In this document: one piece after another, positions 43,933-51,013 of the stretch
How the letters are laid out: each line of letters opens with the position of its first letter
How positions within the stretch are numbered: position 1 is the first letter of the stretch
Origin: an uncultured Bacilli bacterium
GTDB lineage: Bacteria; Bacillota_I; Bacilli_A; RF39; UBA660
DNA length: 64,000 nucleotides
NCBI GenBank assembly: GCA_934096715.1
Contig: CAKOMQ010000003.1
Location: 1-64,000, forward strand
Direction of reading: 5' to 3'
The notes under the pieces: model-generated
Told to the model about the DNA's origin: nothing
Databases searched by the model: none
What the model saw: only the letters and a program-made list of their open reading frames with translations
Translations under genes and position numbers: made by a program

Positions 43933-44906
43933 TATTTATTTTTTCTCCTTCTTTTTATTATCAAAAAACCTACAACCCCAATAATTATAGCAATAATAGA
44001 CACAGTTAAGATAATTAGTTTTTTATTACTTTTATTTTCTTTAATATCTTTTTTAACTACTACTTTACTTTCTTTTTTCTCTTCTTCTTTTCTAGTTACA
44101 TGAATAGTATAAACTCTTTCTGTTTTATTCTCAGAAGTTACAGTTAATTTAATATCATTAACTCCTACATTTAGTGTATAATCTCCTGTACCCTTAATAG
44201 TAGCTTTGCTATTTTCTAAAGTAGCACCTACATTTATTTTATCGATTTTATAATCAACTTCTAAAGTATATTCTAAAGTTTCTTTTTTAAAATCAATGTT
44301 ACCAGTACTTAATGTAATACTTTTTATATAATTATTATCTGACTTAGTAGTCACTTTCTTTGTTGTAGAAGTAGTTTTATTATTAGTTGTAGTATTAGTA
44401 TTACCTGCCGGTGTTTTAGGGGCATCATCTAAATAAATATAACCAATCACATTTTCTGCAGGATCATATTCACAAGCAGATTTTTTCATATTATTTTTAC
44501 ATTCTCTTAAAGTACTTTCATCTACAGAATTGTCATAACAATAATTTTCATCTTCTTTTGAAATACATTCTTGATCAGAGTCCCATACATATATTTTTCC
44601 ATCTCTTACACTTTCTACATAACCAACATGTCCATAACTAGTAATATTCCAAACTACTACTGAATTAGCTCTGGGAGCTGTACCAACACTATAACCTGCA
44701 TTTCTAGCAGATTCATACCAAGTTCTAGCATTTCCCCAAGTTGGCAATGCAACTCCTGCTCTTTCATAGGCTTTAGCCCAAGTATACCAAGTACAGTTTG
44801 TTCCATAAGGACCAGCTTGTTTATATGGGTTAGAAGCCGCTAAAGTATTACTAACTCCTATATACATAAACAATATTATTAAAATAAATCTTTTTATAAT
44901 TTTCAT
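43932..44906 (-). CDS. CHAP-domain amidase with cadherin-like domain
   Basis: This 324-residue exported protein has a signal peptide (residues 1-22), a CHAP peptidoglycan amidase/endopeptidase domain (NCTWYTW catalytic Cys near residue 37; YGHVGYV His), a Thr/Asn-rich linker, a ~75-residue cadherin-like beta-sandwich and a C-terminal membrane helix with KRRRKNK tail (about 298-324). Start at ATG 44906, with AAGGATGAG before it. It precedes the small Ser-Arg protein and lies near a second cadherin-like wall protein. Confidence 0.88.
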   Translation of the reverse strand: MKIIKRFILIILFMYIGVSNTLAASNPYKQAGPYGTNCTWYTWAKAYERAGVALPTWGNARTWYESARNAGYSVGTAPRANSVVVWNITSYGHVGYVESVRDGKIYVWDSDQECISKEDENYCYDNSVDESTLRECKNNMKKSACEYDPAENVIGYIYLDDAPKTPAGNTNTTTNNKTTSTTKKVTTKSDNNYIKSITLSTGNIDFKKETLEYTLEVDYKIDKINVGATLENSKATIKGTGDYTLNVGVNDIKLTVTSENKTERVYTIHVTRKEEEKKESKVVVKKDIKENKSNKKLIILTVSIIAIIIGVVGFLIIKRRRKNK

Positions 44907-44945
44907 AATCTCATCCTTCTCCATATCTATTATAATCGAGTGTTT

Positions 44946-45404
44946 CTTAATAAGCAATACTTCCAAGTTCTTTAATCTTTTTATACATTATAATTTCATT
45001 CCATGCTTACTCTATTAAACTTTTAAACATAAGATTTTTAGCTACATCACTAAATTCTAATTTATAAAGCATTTCACTTTTAAATCTTTCCTTACTACCT
45101 TGGCTTATGATTTTCTTATAAGTTTTCCATTCTCTATTTTTTAAATACATAAGGAATTATTTTTAACTATAAATGGTTCTAACTAATTTAATATAAGCAT
45201 CCATATATTCATAATGCCTAGAATTTAATGAATCTTCTAACATTAATGATGTAATAATAATACTTTCTATATTACTTTTACCAAATTCAACTACTAAAAT
45301 ATTACTTGCTTCACATAAAACTTCGTTATCATTTCTAATAGAGTCCCATAACTCATAAACTATCTCCCAAATACTAGGTATTATTTCTTTTTCTTTATAA
45401 GTCT
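44946..45404 (-). pseudogene. Decayed coding frame of unknown family
   Basis: One minus-strand frame reads protein-like sequence with internal stops, starting near 45404 without a start codon: about 70 residues (SIWEIVYELWDSIRND and so on), stop TAA at 45163-45165 and another two codons later, a stretch from MYLKNREWKTYKKI (45150-45007), another stop, then AWNEIIMYKKIKELGSIAY ending at the TAA near 44946. The unbroken single frame with scattered stops indicates a decaying gene. Its function is not recognised. Confidence 0.65.
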
Positions 45405-46262
45405 ATAGCTGCCATATCCTAAACCACCTACAATACCTATGGTAATAACATTATCAATAATAGCGGAACCATTAGTTTCATCAGCTTTATTTACTATAAG
45501 AGTATAAGTTTTTTTAGTGCCATCTTCTGCTGTTACTTCAAAAATGACAGAGTTTTTACCATCTTTTAAATTTTTATCACCAGTAACAAATAGATTAGCA
45601 TTAACATCCTCTAGTTCATATTTATAGTTAAGATTAATCATGCTTGTAGGCAAATTTATTTCAGCAGTATCATTTTCAAATGTAATTTCTTTATTATCAA
45701 CGTATATTTTAACATTTGTATTTTTACTTAAATCTTTTCTTGTAACATTTAATACATAATTTTTTGAATTACCATTTTCAGCTGTAACAATAATATTTAC
45801 AGTATTATCTCCAATAACTAAAGTACTTTTATCTATCTTATAAGTTGCTTTAGAATCATTTAATTCAACTTTTATATCAACAGTACTTTTTGAAGTTTGA
45901 TATGTCATAATATCATTAACATCTATTTGATTATTATCAACAATAATAGATTTAATAGAATTATCACTACTTTTAGCTACTGTTTTTTTAATAGTTGGAG
46001 TGTTATTAGTAATTTGATTATTTGATTCAACTTTAGAAGAACTATTAATCATACTCCCATCTGCATTAAAAACTTGTCCTAAAGAATTAGTATAGGTATT
46101 ACCACTATGACAATGATATTCATCTTGATTCAATCCCCATCTAGCACAATTAGTTCTGCAATAATGACAACCATTGCTGTCAGTTCTTCCAGGATGAGCA
46201 AACGTGTTATAAGGACATAAAATCACACATAAAATTGTTATAACAAATAAATCTTTCTTCAT
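45381..46262 (-). CDS. YHYH-like domain and cadherin-like wall protein
   Basis: This 293-residue exported protein has a signal peptide (1-22), a Cys/His-rich YHYH-type domain at about 23-55 (HPGRTDSNGCHYC, EYHCHSG), two cadherin-like beta-sandwich domains (about 100-175 and 176-255) and a C-terminal glycine-rich membrane segment with a KKKK tail. Start ATG with AGATT upstream. The YHYH domain is probably metal-binding; its partner is unknown. It lies beside a decayed gene and the CHAP amidase. Confidence 0.8.
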   Translation of the reverse strand: MKKDLFVITILCVILCPYNTFAHPGRTDSNGCHYCRTNCARWGLNQDEYHCHSGNTYTNSLGQVFNADGSMINSSSKVESNNQITNNTPTIKKTVAKSSDNSIKSIIVDNNQIDVNDIMTYQTSKSTVDIKVELNDSKATYKIDKSTLVIGDNTVNIIVTAENGNSKNYVLNVTRKDLSKNTNVKIYVDNKEITFENDTAEINLPTSMINLNYKYELEDVNANLFVTGDKNLKDGKNSVIFEVTAEDGTKKTYTLIVNKADETNGSAIIDNVITIGIVGGLGYGSYRLIKKKK

Positions 46263-46323
46263 TCTAATCTCACCACAAATAAATTATACCACATTTATCT
46301 TATTAAAAAATATTAATTAAATT

Positions 46324-46351
46324 AAAAAGTAGCAGTTATTTATCTGCTACT
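46324..46351 (-). terminator. Terminator after gene 46340
   Basis: AGTAGCAG/CTGCTACT arms followed by T5. The Ser-Ser-Arg-stop codons of the gene are encoded in the first arm. Confidence 0.85.
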
Positions 46352-46813
46352 AAATCTATTTTTAGGCGATCTAATTCTTATCATTTCTGAATCATCACTA
46401 GAAAATACTGGATCATCTAAACCATTTACTCTACAAACTAGTTTAGCCATCTTATTAATTACTTCTTCATCATAATTTTCCAATATTTCAAACATTAATG
46501 ATTCATCAAAAGCAATAATTGATTTTGTTTTTCCAACGCCATTTACAAGTCTTAATAACCCAAGTGCTTGAGCCATCATAAGAGCTGTATCTAAATCCAT
46601 ATAATTGCTCTCTGGAAACATTTTATCCTTCACAGGGAGTATATCTTCAAATAGTTCTTTAAACTCATCATCTAAATATAATTCATATAATTTTCTTTTA
46701 AAATCTTCATGTACTATAATCGAGGAACAACTATAACCAAAATTTAACGCACAATAAAGTTCTATAAAATCAAACTTACTAAATTTAACATCTTCAGCAT
46801 TTTCTTTAATCAT
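46340..46813 (-). CDS. Unknown acidic protein with Ser-Arg tail
   Basis: This 157-residue cytosolic protein is not recognised. It has several amphipathic helices and no membrane segment. Its tail reads MIRIRSPKNRFSSR, nearly identical to the tail of the ATP-grasp protein at 48262 (LIRIRQPKNRCSR), although the rest of the two proteins is unrelated. It follows the next upstream gene after 17 bases, with AAAGGATGG as ribosome-binding site. Confidence 0.7.
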   Translation of the reverse strand: MIKENAEDVKFSKFDFIELYCALNFGYSCSSIIVHEDFKRKLYELYLDDEFKELFEDILPVKDKMFPESNYMDLDTALMMAQALGLLRLVNGVGKTKSIIAFDESLMFEILENYDEEVINKMAKLVCRVNGLDDPVFSSDDSEMIRIRSPKNRFSSR

Positions 46814-46830
46814 AATATTACCATCCTTTC

Positions 46831-47400
46831 CTACCTTGAATATTCATTTTCTTCTTGTTCATCAACCCAATGTATATTCTCAAAATTCATACTTAACTTA
46901 TCATATATACTATGTACTTCTTCTAAAGTAACACCTTCTTTATACCAATTAAAATACTTTTTATATAATTCGCTTCTTTTAAATAGTAATAATCTACCTG
47001 TAACCGTGAATAAATCTAATACTTTATTATCATCTGATTCTTCGACTCTTGAAAAACCAAATCGTTCTAAATCTATTGCTTTATCTAATGTAAGAACTGA
47101 TTTTAAAGAACAAGGTTCAATGTCGTTTCTTTCTTCGATAAAATCTGTTAAATAAGATAACACTTTAAATGCATCTTCTCTAGACATCCCATTAGGTAAT
47201 TTAAAAGGTTTACAAGGCCAATCTATTACACCTACATTACTATCCTTATTACCATCATATTCATCAATCCTATGATAGTTAATAAAATGTAATCTATATA
47301 TATTTTGATTCTCAACTTCATGATCTTCTAAATCAACTTGAAATTCATAATCTCTTGTAAACTTTTCATTAATCTTTGTAAACATATTTTTTAAAGCCAT
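46831..47400 (-). CDS. Unknown protein with Ser-Arg tail
   Basis: This 189-residue protein is not recognised. It is acidic, with many aromatic residues (HFINYHRIDEYDG; KKYFNWYKEG) and a predicted alpha-beta fold. It ends EENEYSR, encoded TCA-AGG rather than the AGT-AGA seen elsewhere, so the tail is not a by-product of a hairpin. AAGGAG lies 11 bases before the ATG. It is the first gene of a pair with 46340. Confidence 0.7.
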   Translation of the reverse strand: MALKNMFTKINEKFTRDYEFQVDLEDHEVENQNIYRLHFINYHRIDEYDGNKDSNVGVIDWPCKPFKLPNGMSREDAFKVLSYLTDFIEERNDIEPCSLKSVLTLDKAIDLERFGFSRVEESDDNKVLDLFTVTGRLLLFKRSELYKKYFNWYKEGVTLEEVHSIYDKLSMNFENIHWVDEQEENEYSR

Positions 47401-47462
47401 TACAACAACTTACTCCTTTTTTTTAAACTTATCTTACCGAATATTATAATAAAACATTATTC

Positions 47463-48050
47463 TCATTTCAAGTATTTAACTACTAAACCATCTTCATATT
47501 CACATGTTTTAGATATTATTTCATAAGGATGTTCTAATCTGAATAATTTTCTTTCTTCTGGTGCCATATTAAGAATTTCTTCAGCAATATCCATATGAAG
47601 TATTCCGTCTAAATGATCTAACTCATGAGATAAAACGGTTGCAGAAAAGCCTTCAAATGTATCTTCATGTAAATTTTTATCTTCATCATAGTATTTTACT
47701 ACAAGTTGATATGGTCTATTTACCAGCCCCATATTATCTAAACAACTTAAACAAGCTTCCCAATATCTGGTATGGCCTTTTTTTGATATAGCAACTGGAT
47801 TAATTAATACAACTGATTCATTGTAATCCTTATTTTCAAGTGGTACATCTAGTCTTGTATTTTTTAAGTATATAATTCTTTTAGGAATACCTATTTGTAC
47901 TGCAGCCAATGCAAAGCACTCTGTTTCAAGACAAAATTCTTCTAATAAGTTTATATCTTCTTTATAAGATTTATTTTTTAAATCAACAGACTCAGAAATT
48001 TGCCTTAAGTATTTCTCATCATTTAAAATAGTTTTTCTTTTAATTTCCAT
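47463..48050 (-). CDS. def: Peptide deformylase family
   Basis: This 195-residue metalloenzyme removes the formyl group from nascent proteins. Its three motifs are ALAAVQIGIP (motif I), EACLS near 107 (motif II, usually EGCLS) and HELDHLDG near 151 (motif III, metal His and catalytic Glu). The Gly-to-Ala change in motif II is unusual. It lies between a Ser-Arg-tailed gene and the ATP-grasp gene, both on the same strand. Confidence 0.92.
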   Translation of the reverse strand: MEIKRKTILNDEKYLRQISESVDLKNKSYKEDINLLEEFCLETECFALAAVQIGIPKRIIYLKNTRLDVPLENKDYNESVVLINPVAISKKGHTRYWEACLSCLDNMGLVNRPYQLVVKYYDEDKNLHEDTFEGFSATVLSHELDHLDGILHMDIAEEILNMAPEERKLFRLEHPYEIISKTCEYEDGLVVKYLK

Positions 48051-48073
48051 AATAATTTCTCCCTATATTATTA

Positions 48074-48235
48074 TCTTTTAGTATTTCAACAAAAATAATA
48101 ATCTTATTATTGTAAGTAAATATTCAATTTCAACCATAACTATATTCCCGACATAACCACCGTCATCATAAACTATTATATTTTCAGATTCTAAACAGTA
48201 GTCAATAAAGTTAGAATCAATTATTAATTTATTTC
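48074..48235 (-). pseudogene. Short open frame without start, possible gene remnant
   Basis: About 50 codons on the minus strand read protein-like sequence (for example IIDSNFIDYCLESENIIVYD) with no start codon at the head and a TAA at the end. It is probably a remnant of a deleted gene; it is not recognised. Confidence 0.35.
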
Positions 48236-48261
48236 AATATATAAAGAGACAAATGTTTTAT

Positions 48262-49203
48262 TTATCTACTACATCTGTTTTTAGGCTGTCTAATTCGTAT
48301 CAGGTCATCACCAGAAAATTCTTGAGTACCTAATTCATCAACTAAATGATTACAAACTTCCAACCCAGAAGAACATATTGAATTAAACTCTATTATATCA
48401 ATTACTTCTTTATCATCCATTAATACCTGCCCTACATCCAAAACATAACTGCTTGGAAAATTTGGTACAGACGCAATTCTCTTAATTTGGTTTTCGATAA
48501 ACATCCTAACTTCGTTTGGAATCTCAGTTGGATAATCAATATAAGATCTAGAAATGCTTAATAAAGTATTATTCAAAACAAATACTCGGTATTCTTTACA
48601 ATCCATATCATTTTCCACATCTTCAATTGGTTCAAAAACGTCAGAAAGAAAAATAGAATCCTTTGAAGATATATTCCACAATGGCGGATTTGTTACAAAA
48701 TATTTTTTGTCTTCTAAATCTACATATCCAAAATATTTTAGAACACAATGATTTTGACTTTTTTCTACAGTTTTCAAAAAGATTTTTTTAAAAAATAACC
48801 TATATTTTTCAGAATTATTTTGGAAGTCTTCATAAGTTGTTTGTATAATTCTTCTGTGTACAGGTTGAATTTTTTGCGGCCAATTAGTAATTATTTTTAA
48901 ATCTTCACTAGTTTGAATACTTAGCGCACCATTTTCCTCTAACTGACTTAAAAGTTCCTTTTCAGTTGATATAAAACTTCGTGGAAATATAACTTTACCT
49001 CTAACGTTTATTTCTCTACCATCCTTGTAAAATTTTTCAGTGGTTCTATCAAATACTATTAACATATCACTCGTTTTAGCATCATCCATCAATTCTTGTT
49101 CCTTAGTTTTTATCCAAATAGTATTCTCGTCATCATTTTCACTTACATTATAATCTGTCATTCCTAAACAAGGAACACTAAAACAAAAATAATCAATTTT
49201 CAA
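48262..49203 (-). CDS. ATP-grasp protein (R2K clade-like) with Ser-Arg tail
   Basis: This 313-residue protein resembles the R2K/DUF4343 clade of ATP-grasp enzymes, which ligate an amine or amino acid to a carboxylate using ATP. The C-terminal half shows the clade's EYRVFVLNNTLLSISRSY, PSSYVLDVGQVL and DIIEFNSICSSGLEV blocks (the Arg/Asn/Glu metal and ATP residues). The N-terminal domain is not recognised. It ends LIRIRQPKNRCSR. No specific product can be named; modification of protein C-termini is conceivable for the family. Confidence 0.78.
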   Translation of the reverse strand: MKIDYFCFSVPCLGMTDYNVSENDDENTIWIKTKEQELMDDAKTSDMLIVFDRTTEKFYKDGREINVRGKVIFPRSFISTEKELLSQLEENGALSIQTSEDLKIITNWPQKIQPVHRRIIQTTYEDFQNNSEKYRLFFKKIFLKTVEKSQNHCVLKYFGYVDLEDKKYFVTNPPLWNISSKDSIFLSDVFEPIEDVENDMDCKEYRVFVLNNTLLSISRSYIDYPTEIPNEVRMFIENQIKRIASVPNFPSSYVLDVGQVLMDDKEVIDIIEFNSICSSGLEVCNHLVDELGTQEFSGDDLIRIRQPKNRCSR

Positions 49204-49247
49204 AAAAATATCACTCCAATACTATCTTATTTTTTATTTAAACTAAA

Positions 49248-49270
49248 ACTCGGACTACTAAAGCCCGAGT
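49248..49270 (-). terminator. Terminator of tRNA operon
   Basis: ACTCGG/CCGAGT arms around a 11-base loop followed by a T-rich run on the minus strand, 14 bases after the tRNA-Leu CCA end. Confidence 0.85.
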
Positions 49271-49283
49271 TCTTCATCTAATT

Positions 49284-49368
49284 TGGTGCGAGTAAAGGGA
49301 CTCGAACCCCCACGGATCTCTCCACTAGATCCTAAGTCTAGCGCGTCTACCAATTCCGCCATACTCGC
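49284..49368 (-). tRNA. tRNA-Leu (UAG anticodon)
   Basis: An 85-base class II tRNA with long variable arm. The anticodon loop CTTAGGA gives UAG, acceptor arm GCGAGTA/TACTCGC and encoded 3' ACCA. It is the downstream member of a two-tRNA unit. Its 3' end ACTCGCACCA is the complement of the pseudoknot motif TGGTGCGAGT. Confidence 0.95.
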
Positions 49369-49375
49369 AATTTTA

Positions 49376-49452
49376 TGGTGGACCTCGTAGGACTCGAACC
49401 TACGACCGCCCGGTTATGAGCCGGATGCTCTAACCAACTGAGCTAGAGGTCC
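49376..49452 (-). tRNA. tRNA with CAU anticodon, probably tRNA-Ile2
   Basis: A 77-base tRNA with encoded CCA. The anticodon loop is CTCATAA, so CAU, and its acceptor GGACCTC and overall sequence resemble Bacillus tRNA-Ile2, whose C34 is changed to lysidine. Elongator tRNA-Met is the alternative. Confidence 0.9.
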
Positions 49453-49532
49453 ATCTGCAATTAATTATACTATAATAAAATATGACTTTCAAGTACTTTT
49501 GATTAACTTTTACCTTAATTTTTTTTTTTTTG

Positions 49533-49566
49533 AAAAAAGGATCAACCTATTATTGATCCTTTTTTT
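49533..49566 (-). terminator. Terminator after prsA
   Basis: AAAAAGGATCAA/TTGATCCTTTTT arms followed by T run; the stop codon TAA is in the loop region. Confidence 0.9.
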
Positions 49567-50578
49567 CAGTACTAGTTTTCATTAAATTATTTAAATAAGT
49601 TCTATAAGCACTTTCAAGTTCACTATCAACTATATTTAAATTGTATAACTTATGATAATATTTGAATGTATTAACAGCAAAATTTTGATCACTAGCCATA
49701 ACTTGTTCTGCTAGTTTATCTTTAATTTTATCTTTAACATCATCAAGTTTTACTTTATCATTAGTTTTATTTCTATAAACAATATGATATCCAAGTTCAG
49801 TTGTAACAACCTTAGAATATACTTCTCCATCTTTTATTGAATATGCAACATCTACTAATTCATCATATTGACTACTTAAAGTAAACTTATTAATACTACC
49901 AAGTTTTCCACCATCTTTTTTAGTATCTTCATCTTCTGATTTTTCTTTAGCTAACTTTTTAAAAGTATCAAACTTATTACTTGAAGAATTAATTTCTTTT
50001 AATATTTCTTCAGCTTCTTTCATAGCTTTATCTTTAGCTTTAGTTTTTTCAGTTTCACTCATACTATCCTTTACATCAGGTGTTATTAATATATGATAAA
50101 CTTCTATACTCTCTTTTACATCATTATCATAGTATTTTTCAATTTGTTTATCAGTTACTTGAGATTTAGCATATTCTTCAATAGCATGTTTTTGTAAATA
50201 AGATAAATAAATTGAATTTAAATACTCTTCTTCTGTCCTATAATCAGTATTTTTCTTAATAGCATTTAAGAATTCTTCATTAGTATCAAAACTATTTTTA
50301 ATACCTTTTAAATAACTATTTGCATAATCTTTAGCAGTTTTCTTATAGTCTTTAAATTCTGTTTCATATATATAAGTATCAATCATACTTATGACTTCAT
50401 CAAAACCATATTTATCCTTTAATACTTGATATAAATCATCTGCAGTAATATTATGCTTCTCATCTTTATTAATAGTTACAATTGCTTCCTTTCCATCCTT
50501 AGTAGTAGGAATTGTACCACAACCTGTTAATAATACTAAACTAGCTAACCCTAAACCAATTATTTTTGTCTTTTTCAT
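49550..50578 (-). CDS. prsA: PrsA-type foldase lipoprotein
   Basis: This 342-residue membrane-anchored lipoprotein helps fold exported proteins outside the membrane. A signal peptide ends in the lipobox LTGC (residues 17-20). A helical N-domain precedes a parvulin-type PpiC rotamase domain (about 165-270; EVYHILITP, GGKLGSINKFTLSSQYDELV, TELGYHIVYR), followed by a helical C-domain. -10 TATAAT at 50603-50608 and GGGAGG are upstream. Confidence 0.9.
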   Translation of the reverse strand: MKKTKIIGLGLASLVLLTGCGTIPTTKDGKEAIVTINKDEKHNITADDLYQVLKDKYGFDEVISMIDTYIYETEFKDYKKTAKDYANSYLKGIKNSFDTNEEFLNAIKKNTDYRTEEEYLNSIYLSYLQKHAIEEYAKSQVTDKQIEKYYDNDVKESIEVYHILITPDVKDSMSETEKTKAKDKAMKEAEEILKEINSSSNKFDTFKKLAKEKSEDEDTKKDGGKLGSINKFTLSSQYDELVDVAYSIKDGEVYSKVVTTELGYHIVYRNKTNDKVKLDDVKDKIKDKLAEQVMASDQNFAVNTFKYYHKLYNLNIVDSELESAYRTYLNNLMKTSTEKKDQ

Positions 50579-50705
50579 TATGTTCCTCCCTTAACATATA
50601 TAATTATAACATACTTCCCTAAAAAAAACACAATAAATAGCACTCACACTTAATTAAAACAATCATTTAATATAAATGAAAAGACAAATAAAGGAGGAAT
50701 GATTT

Positions 50706-50792
50706 ATGTGTTGTGGAAATAACGGAATAGGCGCTGCTATTATACTAGTACTATTTATACTATTAATAATCATTGTAGGAGCATATATTTAG
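50706..50792 (+). CDS. YjcZ-like sporulation mini-protein
   Basis: This 28-residue protein has MCCGNNG followed by one hydrophobic helix of about 20 residues (IILVLFILLIIIVGAY), the pattern of the YjcZ family of small sporulation-linked membrane peptides in Bacillus. AAGGAGGA lies six bases before the ATG. It is paired with the next mini-gene. Confidence 0.72.
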   Translation: MCCGNNGIGAAIILVLFILLIIIVGAYI

Positions 50793-50815
50793 TCTTTATA
50801 TAAAGGAGGTTAATT

Positions 50816-50944
50816 ATGGCATGTTGTAAAAAAGAAGTACCACAAAACAATGAATGTAATAATTTCAGTGGTAACTACTTCTTCATAGTTTTAATATTAT
50901 ATATACTACTCGCTATTGTTATTGGCGGAAGTTTATTTTACTAA
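50816..50944 (+). CDS. Second small Cys-containing membrane protein
   Basis: This 42-residue protein starts MACCKKEVPQ, has one more Cys and a C-terminal membrane helix (FFIVLILYILLAIVIGGSLF). AAAGGAGG lies before the ATG. It follows the YjcZ-like gene by 23 bases and ends at a terminator, so they form one unit; a spore-coat or cortex-related role is possible but unproven. Confidence 0.65.
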   Translation: MACCKKEVPQNNECNNFSGNYFFIVLILYILLAIVIGGSLFY

Positions 50945-50945
50945 A

Positions 50946-50976
50946 GATAGGAAGCTTAAATGCTTCCATCTTTTTT
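50946..50976 (+). terminator. Terminator after mini-protein pair
   Basis: GATAGGAAGC/GCTTCCATC arms with loop TTAAAT then T6. The rpoC terminator faces it on the other strand. Confidence 0.85.
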
Positions 50977-50983
50977 AAATAAC

Positions 50984-51013
50984 AAAAAAGATACTGATTA
51001 TTCTTCAGTATCT
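50984..51013 (-). terminator. Terminator after rpoC
   Basis: AGATACTGA/TCAGTATCT arms followed by T6 on the minus strand; the TAA stop codon is in the loop. Confidence 0.9.
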
